From a virus, in IMG/VR virus record IMGVR_UViG_3300003322_000602, positions 1-57,861 of that record: a stretch of DNA of 57,861 nt. The stretch is one strand, 5' to 3'. A program made the position numbers and the translations under genes. Below the pieces are notes generated by a model. It saw nothing but the letters and a program-made list of their open reading frames with translations, did not search any database and had not been told where the DNA came from. How positions within the stretch are numbered: position 1 is the stretch's first letter; each line of letters starts with the position of its first letter. This document shows, piece by piece, positions 8,065 to 15,567 of this stretch.

Positions 8065-8276
8065 AAACAATCGGCATAGTATGCGACGACTATAAAATAC
8101 AGCGGTTCAAGAAAGAGCTTGCCGATGCCGGATTCGACAGTGTAAAAATAAGTCCTGTCATGAAGGATCATAGCTCTATAAAGATAATTGTCAAAGACGA
8201 AGATTTTTCTTCTGCTCAGTTGAAAATATCCAGGATTTGTACACGTGTAGAAATGCACTTTAAAAGAGGGAATTAA
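8061..8276 (+). CDS. Hypothetical protein, 71 aa
   Basis: Small alpha/beta protein (MKTIGIVCDDYKIQRFKKEL), pattern beta-alpha-beta-beta-alpha. ATGA overlap with the upstream gene. Its repeat of strands resembles the protein at 12810 (both end in a helix after an isoleucine-rich strand), but I cannot show homology. Confidence 0.5.
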   Translation: MKTIGIVCDDYKIQRFKKELADAGFDSVKISPVMKDHSSIKIIVKDEDFSSAQLKISRICTRVEMHFKRGN

Positions 8277-8277
8277 T

Positions 8278-8667
8278 ATGGGATTAGATAATTATTCTTG
8301 CGCATGCCTGACAACATGGGGCGCTGTATTGGCGGTGGTTGAAGACCCAAAGACTTTGAAGCGTCCAGAGTCAACGGTATGGATAACTGATCCTAACGCG
8401 GTTGATGTTGGGATGGATATATCGTTAAGAAGCGAGGTTGTTTTATTGTGGCGCGTTAAAGAATACAAGAAGCCAAAATTTTGTTGTCAGTGCAAACATT
8501 GTATTATTTATTCTAATGAAGCATTAGATGAATACGGAAACAGGAAATATGCTGATACAATGGTATGCAAACACATTAAGAGATGGGAGAGTCTTGAAGA
8601 TTCAACAATAGCCAATACTATACATCCTGATATGATTCCTTCTCCATCCTGGTGCCCATTAAAATAA
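8278..8667 (+). CDS. Cys-rich hypothetical protein, 129 aa
   Basis: Contains CCQCKHC near the middle and later Cys/His (VCKH, WCPLK), suggesting a bound zinc. Begins MGLDNYSCACLTTWG. It is the last gene of the long operon, followed by a terminator. Function unknown. Confidence 0.6.
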   Translation: MGLDNYSCACLTTWGAVLAVVEDPKTLKRPESTVWITDPNAVDVGMDISLRSEVVLLWRVKEYKKPKFCCQCKHCIIYSNEALDEYGNRKYADTMVCKHIKRWESLEDSTIANTIHPDMIPSPSWCPLK

Positions 8668-8736
8668 TTGGAATATTTTTGGTTTCATTTTTTGTTGTAG
8701 CTTAGTAGTTTACGGCCATTGTAGCCCGTGTTATTT

Positions 8737-8756
8737 ATCCCTTATCGGGATTTTTT
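8737..8756 (+). terminator. Rho-independent terminator after the long operon
   Basis: Stem ATCCC / GGGAT with loop TTATC, followed by TTTTTATT. It separates the QueE-helicase-MazG operon from the primase gene. Confidence 0.7.
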
Positions 8757-8810
8757 ATTCTGTAACCGCGATTTTCGGGTGTCCGCGTACCATATGCCCG
8801 CCCGTCTATC

Positions 8811-11330
8811 ATGCCCCTCTTAAAAGACGTTTGGCAAAGTGTAGTTGCGCTGCTGGATAATGGCATATCGGTCATACCCATACGAGATAAAGATGAAGTT
8901 TTAAAGTCAGGAAAAGTATTAACACGAAAATCGCCGTACTCAGAATGGACCGAGTATCAGTCTAAGATAATATCAAAAGAACAGTTATGGTACGAGATGG
9001 AGCGGAGAGATACAACGGCTATTGCAACTATATGTGGGAAAATCTCAGGCAATCTCGAAGCAATTGATATCGACGTAAAATTTAAACCAGATGCAGCAGA
9101 GTTACTGTTCCAAGAGCTATCAGAAACAATACCTGACGTGGCAAAACTGCTCCGTATACATAAAACCCCATCCGGGGGATACCACCTATTGTATAGGTGC
9201 AATAACGGGGTTATACCTGGGAACAAGAAATTGGCGGAGCGTCCGGCTACACCAGAGGAATTATCTGAGAAGCCAAAAGAAAAAAATAAATGTTTCATTG
9301 AAACACGAGGCGAGGGAGGTTATGTTGCTGCGCCGCCTTCTCTCGGTTACACTGTCATCCGCGATAACCCGATCCCGACAATTACATGGGATCAACGAGA
9401 ACAATTAATATCCATTTGTACATCATTCAACGAAGTAATACGTGAAGACAAAGTATACAATCCGACGAACCAAGAATCGCTTTATTACAGTCAGAACCCG
9501 TTCGATCACTTTAACCATTCGAACGAGGCTGAAAGCGTCCTTCTGCAACACGGTTGGACGTTCGAGGGGAAAATGCGCGGCAACCGTGGAATATATTTCA
9601 CGCGTCCTGGCAGCAGATCGGGGGGCATCCATGCTGTATATTTCTTCGAAAAACGATTGTACCAATTCTTTACGACTAACAGCGAATTCGATACTACGCG
9701 GCGGTATTTTGCTTCCACCGTCCTTAGCATCCTTGCGCACGGCGGTGATAAGAAACAAACGTTTAAATACCTTGTTGGAAAAGGATACGGTCAGCTTAAG
9801 CCAGAGGCTGAGAGAAAGTTGGTTCAAAGAAAGGTATTGGCAGGGGATTCGTTACCGGAAAATGTGTCATCAGACGCACGAGAAGAATATCAAAAGCAGC
9901 GTCAAATATTGGCGGATAGTAACCCATTCGGCATATTTTGGGAACTCGATGAGAAAGGAAAGATTACTATATCAAGGGAACGTCTTTACGATGTAGCACA
10001 TGGCCTTGGATTTGGTCTTTATAATAACGAATTAATTCAAATTGATGGACGTATTGTTCATAGAAGAGAGCAGAACGATTTTATTAGTCGACTCAAATCT
10101 TACATCCGTTGCGATGATCCTGGATTACTGGAAGATGTCTACAACACTTGGGAAGAGTTTAGTGAATCTCACGGAAAATATACTATTAGTCGCCTCAGAA
10201 GAATTGAATCAGCGGATTTTGTTAGAGACGATAGCGATAGAGCATATAAATTCTACCAAGATCGAATTAGATGCATTACCCGTGATGGCGCAACAGACCT
10301 CAGCTATGATAGTGTTGTTGGCCTCATATGGGCAGATCGTATCGCCCCCCGCCCTTACAGACCCGCCCCCGCCGTCCCAGGTCTTTATACCGAATTTTTG
10401 TCGCTCGCCGCCCATTACAATACTAATCCTGATTATATAAGAGGCGTACTTGGATATCTTGCACACGACTACAAAGATGAAGCAATGGCATATATCATTG
10501 TTATTACAGAGGAGTGTTCTGATCCAAAAGAAGGCGGCGGTTCTGGTAAAAATGTTTTTTGTAATCTATTATCCCTCACTACTACTATCAATGGCATTTC
10601 TGGTACGCAAGTAAGCTACGACAGTAAATTCCTTCAAGCCTGGGACCTTCATGCCCGTATATTTGTCGTAAGCGATGTACCGAAAAAATTTGATTTTTCC
10701 TTCCTTAAAGAATTGGCATCAGGCCAGGGCGTCATCAAGAAGCTATATAAGGACGAGATGACGATCCCCGTAGAGAAAATGCCTAAATTTATTATCCAGA
10801 CAAATTATAGTTATGACGTTACAGATGGAGGTCTCAAACGACGGATCATTCCACTTGAATTTACTGACTTCTTTACGAACGCTGGCGGGATCGACGCGCA
10901 TTTTGGTTGTTACTTCCCTCGTGGATGGAGTGATGATGATTACGCCGATTACGATGCAGTTATCGAACAGTCCTTGCAACACTGGTTTAGATCAGGGCGA
11001 AAACTGTATCCAAAAGAGCTGACGTATGGGGGCAGTATCAAACAATTCGATTTGATGTATCCGAGTGCAAGAGATTTTATGGAACAGCATTGGGATGACA
11101 TGGTAGCAGAAGTATTTTTGACGAACTCATCTTTAGCGAAAAGATACGCTGATTACTGCCTATCAAACAACATTAGCAAAAATTATCAGATGACTGCGAA
11201 AAGATTGGGGCAAGCTATAATTGATTGGGCCACGCTGAAGGGCTGCAGAATTTCTGATGTTCAAATTAAAAGAACGAGTATGGGGACGGAACGAGGAAGA
11301 ACTATAGAATTGCCGGAAGCGCCGTTTTGA
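8811..11330 (+). CDS. Primase-polymerase / D5-like helicase
   Basis: The 839-residue product has a bifunctional primase/polymerase-type N-terminus (NGISVIPIRDKDE, then AIDIDVKF with the acidic pair, and HKTPSGGYHLLYR), a middle linker domain, and a C-terminal SF3-like D5 ATPase with Walker A GGGSGKN near residue 576, a Walker B-like IFVVSDVP and a sensor-type IIQTNYS. The protein would prime and unwind phage DNA. The iteron-rich gap that follows immediately downstream is the likely origin it works on. No promoter was recognised between the terminator at 8737 and its start. Confidence 0.88.
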   Translation: MPLLKDVWQSVVALLDNGISVIPIRDKDEVLKSGKVLTRKSPYSEWTEYQSKIISKEQLWYEMERRDTTAIATICGKISGNLEAIDIDVKFKPDAAELLFQELSETIPDVAKLLRIHKTPSGGYHLLYRCNNGVIPGNKKLAERPATPEELSEKPKEKNKCFIETRGEGGYVAAPPSLGYTVIRDNPIPTITWDQREQLISICTSFNEVIREDKVYNPTNQESLYYSQNPFDHFNHSNEAESVLLQHGWTFEGKMRGNRGIYFTRPGSRSGGIHAVYFFEKRLYQFFTTNSEFDTTRRYFASTVLSILAHGGDKKQTFKYLVGKGYGQLKPEAERKLVQRKVLAGDSLPENVSSDAREEYQKQRQILADSNPFGIFWELDEKGKITISRERLYDVAHGLGFGLYNNELIQIDGRIVHRREQNDFISRLKSYIRCDDPGLLEDVYNTWEEFSESHGKYTISRLRRIESADFVRDDSDRAYKFYQDRIRCITRDGATDLSYDSVVGLIWADRIAPRPYRPAPAVPGLYTEFLSLAAHYNTNPDYIRGVLGYLAHDYKDEAMAYIIVITEECSDPKEGGGSGKNVFCNLLSLTTTINGISGTQVSYDSKFLQAWDLHARIFVVSDVPKKFDFSFLKELASGQGVIKKLYKDEMTIPVEKMPKFIIQTNYSYDVTDGGLKRRIIPLEFTDFFTNAGGIDAHFGCYFPRGWSDDDYADYDAVIEQSLQHWFRSGRKLYPKELTYGGSIKQFDLMYPSARDFMEQHWDDMVAEVFLTNSSLAKRYADYCLSNNISKNYQMTAKRLGQAIIDWATLKGCRISDVQIKRTSMGTERGRTIELPEAPF

Positions 11331-11833
11331 TATTAAAAATGTTACACATATGTTTTAGCAACAAAAAAAAGTGTAACAAAATAAAATAATGAGAATAATT
11401 ATGTTAATTCAATTTGTTACGATGTTACATTTTAGCACGCATTGTATCTGCATAAATACAACAATAAGGCATATGCGTTTTTATTTGCTAACTAATTTCT
11501 TTAGCAATTTAGTAATGTTACATTTTTGCTTTTTTATTTTTTACTTCACGCAATGATAGTAAAAAAAGCGTAACATCGTAACATTTTAAATTAACTAACT
11601 GAGTCTTATAACCGAATCGATGTTACGGTTTGTAAAGAACAAGTGTAACACAAGTGTAACAAGCGTAACAAAATTGAGAATCAAATATTTAATTTTTTAC
11701 GACCAGACGATTAACTTAATGCGCATCTCTAACTATCATGCGTATTCGAAAATGTCAATCCAAGACACAACGGAATGGGAGAGTGAAGAATATATGTTAA
11801 AAGAAAATACTACGAGACAAGAAATCGCTCGAC
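11331..11833. other. Iteron-rich non-coding region, probable replication origin
   Basis: About 500 AT-rich bases without a convincing gene. They hold eleven copies of TGTTAC or its complement GTAACA at 11340, 11373, 11415, 11423, 11516, 11570, 11578, 11621, 11645, 11656 and 11665. Two copies are extended to an exact inverted pair, TGTTACAC (11340) and GTGTAACA (11371). Close pairs have 8 to 11 base spacing, about one helical turn. The place, right after the primase-helicase gene, fits an origin bound by an initiator. A short frame at 11620 is rejected as coding. Confidence 0.7.
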
Positions 11834-12283
11834 ATGGAATACTTAAAGATACCAGAGTTTCAGAACGAGGACCAATTTCAGGCGTTCTGCTTTAAATTGA
11901 TCTGGAATACATTCCCCGAACTACACTATTGCATCTGGCATGTGCCGAATGGCGGCGAGCGTGACCCACGGGTTGCAATGAAGCTACGCGCGATGGGCGT
12001 AGTCCCAGGCGTCTACGACATTCACATTTTCTATCGTAATTCTTACCACATAATAGATTTCAAGCATGGTTACTCAAATCTATCTGACGCCCAAGAAAAA
12101 TGGGGGACAATAATGCAGTCTCAAGGTGCAAAAAATCATAGGGCTATTTGGACGGTGCATGAATGCATCGGAATCGTAGTAAATGATGTATTGAAGTTGT
12201 CAGCCGATCATCAGGCGATGCAGAGATGGTTAAACGGATATTATATGACAGAGCAAGAACGCAAACGATTATCAAACTTATAA
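11834..12283 (+). CDS. VRR-NUC-like nuclease
   Basis: The 149-residue product has a PD-(D/E)XK nuclease pattern of the VRR-NUC kind: E12 in an N-terminal helix, WHVPNGGERDPR, GVVPGVYD with D62, and IIDFKHG with D75 and K77, then a Q-containing helix. Family members cut branched DNA or act as Holliday-junction resolvases. It lies beside the putative origin and primase, which suits resolving replication or recombination intermediates. Confidence 0.8.
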   Translation: MEYLKIPEFQNEDQFQAFCFKLIWNTFPELHYCIWHVPNGGERDPRVAMKLRAMGVVPGVYDIHIFYRNSYHIIDFKHGYSNLSDAQEKWGTIMQSQGAKNHRAIWTVHECIGIVVNDVLKLSADHQAMQRWLNGYYMTEQERKRLSNL

Positions 12284-12294
12284 ATTCTAACATT

Positions 12295-12507
12295 ATGGCA
12301 CAACCGAAAATCACAGAGATTGAGCGTCAATTCCTGATACATCTTTGTCAGGATAAGCCTATGGAGGATATAGCGAAGGCGATTTATCGAAGCAAAGCAT
12401 GCGTGGATAATATACGCGACAGGCTGGTTGAGAAAATAGGTTGCAGAACCCGTATTGGGCTGGTTGTTTTTGCCATTCGAACAGGCATCTATTTGATAAT
12501 AGATTGA
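12295..12507 (+). CDS. LuxR/GerE-type helix-turn-helix protein, 70 aa
   Basis: The whole protein is one HTH domain: ITEIERQFLIHLCQDKPMED, then IAKAIYRSKACVDNIRDRL and VEKIGCRTRIGLVVFAI, matching the four-helix LuxR/NarL C-terminal domain with no receiver. The start at 12295 is preferred over 12226, which lies in the nuclease gene. It sits just before the first accessory promoter and may regulate it. Confidence 0.8.
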   Translation: MAQPKITEIERQFLIHLCQDKPMEDIAKAIYRSKACVDNIRDRLVEKIGCRTRIGLVVFAIRTGIYLIID

Positions 12508-12551
12508 TTATCAGTAGGAGCCAAAAATATTTTAAAAAATATGTAAAAATA

Positions 12552-12583
12552 TTTGGAGGATTCGTGTCTGCATAGTATCTTTG
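12552..12583 (+). promoter_or_regulatory. Bacteroidota-type promoter P1
   Basis: TTTG at 12552-12555, 20 bases, then TATCTTTG at 12576-12583, matching the TTTG / TAnnTTTG consensus. An A/T tract lies upstream, and the site is nearly identical to those at 14422 and 16207 (ATTTGGA ... GTATCTTTG, then TATAT). Confidence 0.85.
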
Positions 12584-12605
12584 GTATATCAAAAAACAAT
12601 TTACC

Positions 12606-12797
12606 ATGTCTACTCCAATCAAATCAAATGAGCTTAATGGCTGGGATGGCAACAGCCGCAAAGGGCAAGCCGCTTATGATCGCCACTTCCAATTCGAGAT
12701 GGCCATATCCGAAGCTCAGGATATTATCGCCAACGAATTCGATTACAGCGAAGAAGAGGTTGATGCCGCAAAGAAACTGATTGAAAAATATAGATAA
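12606..12797 (+). CDS. Hypothetical protein, 63 aa
   Basis: First gene after promoter P1. Begins MSTPIKSNELNGWDGNSRKG; the C-terminal half is acidic and helical. It is preceded by AAAAACAATTTACC, the same leader as the next gene, so translation is well supported. Function unknown. Confidence 0.65.
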   Translation: MSTPIKSNELNGWDGNSRKGQAAYDRHFQFEMAISEAQDIIANEFDYSEEEVDAAKKLIEKYR

Positions 12798-12809
12798 AAA
12801 CAATTTACC

Positions 12810-13022
12810 ATGAAAATATCTACTAATAAAAAAGCCACATTTCTTTACGTAGAAACTATCGATGAAAAAAAAATTGAGCTTGTTAAAAAATGGGCAGCAG
12901 AATCTGGTGGCTTAAAATACTACAGTTATTCGAACGGTCTTAAGCTTATTATAGGTGGTAGCCAAAAAAACATAAAAAAATTCGTAGAAGATTATAATAT
13001 GCACCCTGTTGATGTAATTTAA
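12810..13022 (+). CDS. Hypothetical protein, 70 aa
   Basis: Basic alpha/beta protein (MKISTNKKATFLYVETIDEK) with the same 14-base leader before its ATG as the gene at 12606. No family recognised. Confidence 0.6.
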   Translation: MKISTNKKATFLYVETIDEKKIELVKKWAAESGGLKYYSYSNGLKLIIGGSQKNIKKFVEDYNMHPVDVI

Positions 13023-13049
13023 ACTAATTGATTTAGGCCATCGATCCCC

Positions 13050-13085
13050 GCCCCATAGCCAGCAACGGCATGTGGCTTTCGGGGC
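13050..13085 (+). promoter_or_regulatory. Structured leader hairpin before gene at 13100
   Basis: Two stacked helices: GCCCC (13050-13054) with GGGGC (13081-13085), and AGCCA (13057-13061) with TGGCT (13073-13077). No T-run follows; an A-rich leader and ATG come 15 bases later, so it is more likely a translation or stability element than a terminator. Confidence 0.55.
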
Positions 13086-13099
13086 AAAAACAATTTATT

Positions 13100-13318
13100 A
13101 TGAAAGAATATTACCAATTCGTTATAGATATGTCATTGGCCGATAAAGCCAATCCCATACTAAGAGGCTGGGACCCGGATAGGGAAATAAAAGATATAGC
13201 TTACTCTGGTCAATCTGTCTTATGCATTGTACGATTGAATCAGTTTTCTTTAGGTCTTCTGCTTAATGAATTGGGCATAAACGGTATCCGCGTATACAAT
13301 TTGATGCCAAAGCAATAG
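13100..13318 (+). CDS. Hypothetical protein, 72 aa
   Basis: Begins MKEYYQFVIDMSLADKANPI. Start 13100 is chosen because it follows AAAAACAATTTATT, nearly the leader of the two upstream genes; the frame from 13070 runs through the hairpin. Function unknown. Confidence 0.6.
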   Translation: MKEYYQFVIDMSLADKANPILRGWDPDREIKDIAYSGQSVLCIVRLNQFSLGLLLNELGINGIRVYNLMPKQ

Positions 13319-13339
13319 TTAACAAAAGGACGGTTCATA

Positions 13340-13379
13340 CCGCCTGCCCCGCACCCATACCAGGGCGGGGATTTGGCGG
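13340..13379 (+). promoter_or_regulatory. Structured leader hairpin before gene at 13396
   Basis: CCGCC (13340-13344) pairs with GGCGG (13375-13379) and CCCCGC (13347-13352) with GCGGGG (13365-13370). It is followed by an A-run and ATG at 13396, the same layout as the hairpin at 13050. Confidence 0.55.
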
Positions 13380-13395
13380 CAAAAAAATAATTATT

Positions 13396-13572
13396 ATGAA
13401 ACTCTACAAAGTTGTTATTTTCATGCCGGGTACAGTACCGGATGAAGAATTTGAAATTGGCAAGAATGACGTTAAAGAACTTGATACACATCTTTCATTT
13501 GTAAGCGTTCTTTATAAAAACGGTCGAATTGTAAACTATAATGGGATGCCGTTTGTAACTTATTATAAATAA
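13396..13572 (+). CDS. Hypothetical protein, 58 aa
   Basis: Short frame starting MKLYKVVIFMPGTVPDEE after an A-rich leader (AATAATTATT). Mixed alpha/beta, no family recognised. Confidence 0.55.
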   Translation: MKLYKVVIFMPGTVPDEEFEIGKNDVKELDTHLSFVSVLYKNGRIVNYNGMPFVTYYK

Positions 13573-13575
13573 ACC

Positions 13576-13815
13576 ATGCCAACCAAATTCCACCCAACGC
13601 TAGCCCAGCGCCGCGAGATACGAAAATATCTCGACGAACTGTATGATGACAAAACGCCGCCTACGTTATTTATCGTCGGTCTCGCCTCACGCTGCATGTA
13701 TCTCGGCGTCAAGTATGAAATGCACCCTGATGCCAGCCCGGAAGAAGATTTGATTGATTTAATGCGTACCTTTGGCTATGAAGAACGCAACTTCGAGATA
13801 GTGAAGATATTTTGA
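13576..13815 (+). CDS. Hypothetical protein, 79 aa
   Basis: Begins MPTKFHPTLAQRREIRKYLD; helical, acidic C-terminus. Last gene before a strong terminator. Function unknown. Confidence 0.6.
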   Translation: MPTKFHPTLAQRREIRKYLDELYDDKTPPTLFIVGLASRCMYLGVKYEMHPDASPEEDLIDLMRTFGYEERNFEIVKIF

Positions 13816-13869
13816 AATAGTTGGCAGGCCTACCCGCCTGTTGGCGTAAGGTTTAGTTTGGTAAATTGT

Positions 13870-13896
13870 CTCCCGGTTTCTACCGGGAGTTTTTTT
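13870..13896 (+). terminator. Strong rho-independent terminator
   Basis: Perfect 8-bp stem CTCCCGGT / ACCGGGAG, loop TTCT, then a run of seven T. It closes the group 12606-13815. The 94 bases to the next gene contain CCCGT/ACGGG and ACAC/GTGT pairings but no clear promoter. Confidence 0.9.
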
Positions 13897-13992
13897 ATTC
13901 GATTCTGGGAACCCGTAACACATTGTCAGATCAGTGTATTATCTTAGCACCATACTCGTGAGCAATTCCGCCACGGGATAAAATAAATAAAT

Positions 13993-14337
13993 ATGGAAAG
14001 CAAGATCATGATTGACATCGATGACAGCGGTCATCCGTTTATTTACATCGATTTTAAGAGTAGCGATGATTTACGCGACAAGGTTATCAGCAGGTTTCTT
14101 ACCAGGACCGGGGCCTTTAATTTTAAACCAGATCATCCGAACAATCCAAGACAACTTGAATTGCATGTGCTATGGTACGACGAAGATACTCAGCGGTTGC
14201 AAGCAATGATTGAAGTGCCGGAGGTGGATAAGGCCACTCAGATAACATGCTCCCAGGTTGCACAGGCAAAGTTTCCGGATAATGAGGAGGCTCAGAAAGC
14301 TTTTTTGGCTGGCTTTAATTGGGCTTACAAAGATTAG
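13993..14337 (+). CDS. Hypothetical protein, 114 aa
   Basis: Begins MESKIMIDIDDSGHPFIYID, ends with an aromatic helix (FLAGFNWAYKD). It is flanked by terminators on both sides, so it is probably its own transcription unit. No family recognised. Confidence 0.6.
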   Translation: MESKIMIDIDDSGHPFIYIDFKSSDDLRDKVISRFLTRTGAFNFKPDHPNNPRQLELHVLWYDEDTQRLQAMIEVPEVDKATQITCSQVAQAKFPDNEEAQKAFLAGFNWAYKD

Positions 14338-14361
14338 CTATTCGACAAACAATTGATTTCC

Positions 14362-14388
14362 AACGCCCTCATTTCGGGGGCGTTTTTA
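14362..14388 (+). terminator. Rho-independent terminator
   Basis: Stem AACGCCC / GGGCGTT (extended by two more pairs), followed by TTTTATT. Ends transcription of the gene at 13993 just before promoter P2. Confidence 0.85.
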
Positions 14389-14421
14389 TTTAAAAATATT
14401 TTGAAAAAACTTTGAAAAATA

Positions 14422-14453
14422 TTTGGAATAACCAAAACTCGAGCGTATATTTG
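14422..14453 (+). promoter_or_regulatory. Bacteroidota-type promoter P2
   Basis: TTTG 14422-14425, 20-base spacer, TATATTTG 14446-14453. Shares ATTTGGA upstream and GTATnTTTG followed by ATATAT with P1 and P3. Transcription should begin near 14458. Confidence 0.88.
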
Positions 14454-14487
14454 ATATATGAAACAAGCACAAATAAAAACCTCAAAT

Positions 14488-14616
14488 ATGAAACACGCAC
14501 AACAGTCTAAACTCTCAACCACTCAGATTCTTTCCCTTATAGGGTTAACAATTCTCGTAGGCATTGCCGCCTACCTGATTAGTAGCGGCGCATGGTGGAA
14601 TCACGCCACCTTGTAA
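14488..14616 (+). CDS. Small membrane protein, 42 aa, upstream of hammerhead 1
   Basis: Residues about 13-33 (LSLIGLTILVGIAAYLI) form one membrane span, followed by SSGAWWNHATL. An in-frame ATG at 14458 would give 52 residues and sits where transcription should start, so a leaderless form is possible. The stop TAA (14614-14616) is one base before the ribozyme begins. Function unknown. Confidence 0.6.
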   Translation: MKHAQQSKLSTTQILSLIGLTILVGIAAYLISSGAWWNHATL

Positions 14617-14617
14617 A

Positions 14618-14717
14618 GTCTGCCTGACGAGGTCTAAATGACCGAAACCGGGGTAGGATCGCAGCCAGCACGGGCCATAGAGCGAAGGTGCCTGGGCAAG
14701 CGGCCCCGGTCGCAGAC
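14618..14717 (+). ncRNA. Type I hammerhead ribozyme (HHR1)
   Basis: All parts of a hammerhead are in order. Stem I is GTCTGC (14618-14623) with GCAGAC (14712-14717), six perfect pairs. The core CTGACGA is at 14624-14630. Stem II is GGTC / GACC (14631-14634, 14640-14643) with loop TAAAT. GAA is at 14644-14646. Stem III is ACCGGGG (14647-14653) with CCCCGGT (14704-14710), seven perfect pairs, and its interior holds a further CCAGCAC / GTGCCTGG helix. C17 is C14711, so cleavage is after the GTC triplet, between 14711 and 14712. The invariant bases are all present. It lies between the small membrane gene and the gene at 14746. Confidence 0.93.
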
Positions 14718-14745
14718 AAAATTCACTAACCCAACCTATTGCAAC

Positions 14746-14985
14746 ATGACCAACCGGCTACCAATCAAACGCATTTATAGCATATTGTCGAAAACAACAA
14801 TGCGTATTTATGTCCTTGTTTATACATCCACTATTGGCAAAAACAAGATACCGCTATACGCGCACATCGAACAGGATGCTGCATGCAGCCTGATCGCCGC
14901 CGCCATCGATAATGGTGTTATATCGGCTAACCTCGAATATTTCAATGGCTCCGTTTATATCGATGGGTTCAGCGAAGAAATTTAA
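14746..14985 (+). CDS. Hypothetical protein, 79 aa, downstream of hammerhead 1
   Basis: ATG 14746 is chosen because the longer frame from 14638 begins inside stem II of the ribozyme. Product begins MTNRLPIKRIYSILSKTTMR, then an alpha/beta stretch. Cleavage by HHR1 would leave a 34-base leader with a 5'-hydroxyl end. A second possible start is the later ATG in KTTMRIYVLVY. Function unknown. Confidence 0.6.
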   Translation: MTNRLPIKRIYSILSKTTMRIYVLVYTSTIGKNKIPLYAHIEQDAACSLIAAAIDNGVISANLEYFNGSVYIDGFSEEI

Positions 14986-15015
14986 AAAATATTTTAAAAA
15001 ATATTTTAAAAAATA

Positions 15016-15047
15016 TTTGTTAGTCTCAACTCTGCATCTTATATTTA
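15016..15047 (+). promoter_or_regulatory. Bacteroidota-type promoter, variant -7
   Basis: TTTG 15016-15019, 20-base spacer, TATATTTA 15040-15047 (last base differs from consensus). Preceded by three AAAAATATTT-like tracts from 14985. It stands 17 bases before the HTH gene at 15065. Confidence 0.7.
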
Positions 15048-15064
15048 CCTAAATTTTAAAAGCC

Positions 15065-15508
15065 ATGTCTACCACCACCAAGAAAAAGACCGCCCCCGCC
15101 ACAAAGGCGGCACCAACCCCCAAGACCGAAGCAAAACTTATTATCGAAAGCGACAAGCTTAGCCACAAAAAAGATGAGCCAAAAAAACCTATCAATGACT
15201 TCATACAGGAGATCATTGACAAGGCTGAGGAAAACGGCGATCTGGATGACGGCCAGCCATTGGGAAAGATTTTCCTGATCCTGAAGTGTTATATTGCTGG
15301 GTATAGCCGTTCGACGATTGTAAAGGCAGGATTCAACCGTTCGACTGTCTACCGTCAATGTATTGAATACGAAAAGCTACTGAAAGCTCCTGCAAAGGAA
15401 TACCAGGGTTTTCCTATCTTCGAGGCTCGCGTTGAAAGGATTATGAAGACGAAAAAAATTAGCAGACAACAGGCTATCAAATTGATATACGAAAAGGACT
15501 TGGAGTAG
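15065..15508 (+). CDS. Small HTH protein B
   Basis: The 147-residue product starts with an Ala/Pro/Lys/Thr-rich tail (MSTTTKKKTAPATKAAPTPK) like protein A at the junction. The HTH follows as IAGYSRSTIVKAGFNRSTVY, closely matching GFNKNTVYRQ in protein C and GYNKSTVGRQ in protein D. The C-terminal KKISRQQAIKLIYEK looks like a further helix. It has its own promoter and terminator, so it is a monocistronic regulator candidate. Confidence 0.75.
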   Translation: MSTTTKKKTAPATKAAPTPKTEAKLIIESDKLSHKKDEPKKPINDFIQEIIDKAEENGDLDDGQPLGKIFLILKCYIAGYSRSTIVKAGFNRSTVYRQCIEYEKLLKAPAKEYQGFPIFEARVERIMKTKKISRQQAIKLIYEKDLE

Positions 15509-15524
15509 GTGCATGGGCAAACAC

Positions 15525-15560
15525 GGGGGCGGGCAGTGGGATGCCTTGCCCCCAATTTTT
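15525..15560 (+). terminator. Rho-independent terminator
   Basis: GGGGGC (15525-15530) pairs with GCCCCC (15548-15553), then AATTTTT. Closes the HTH B gene. Confidence 0.75.
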
Positions 15561-15567
15561 AAAAGCA

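Noticed and set aside
8668-8810. Promoter for the primase gene
   Set aside because: TTTG sequences are present at 8678 and 8691 but neither has TAnnTTTG at the right distance.
11620-11895. Reading frame of 91 codons in the iteron region
   Set aside because: It is read through three GTAACA copies, has low-complexity Lys/Asn/Val composition, and overlaps the well-supported nuclease gene at 11834.
14618-14717. tRNA or group I intron piece
   Set aside because: GC-rich stems first looked tRNA-like, but the order of helices and the invariant bases fit a hammerhead exactly.
14638-14745. Long N-terminus for the gene at 14746
   Set aside because: It would start in the loop of ribozyme stem II and translate the whole ribozyme; cleavage would remove the start codon.
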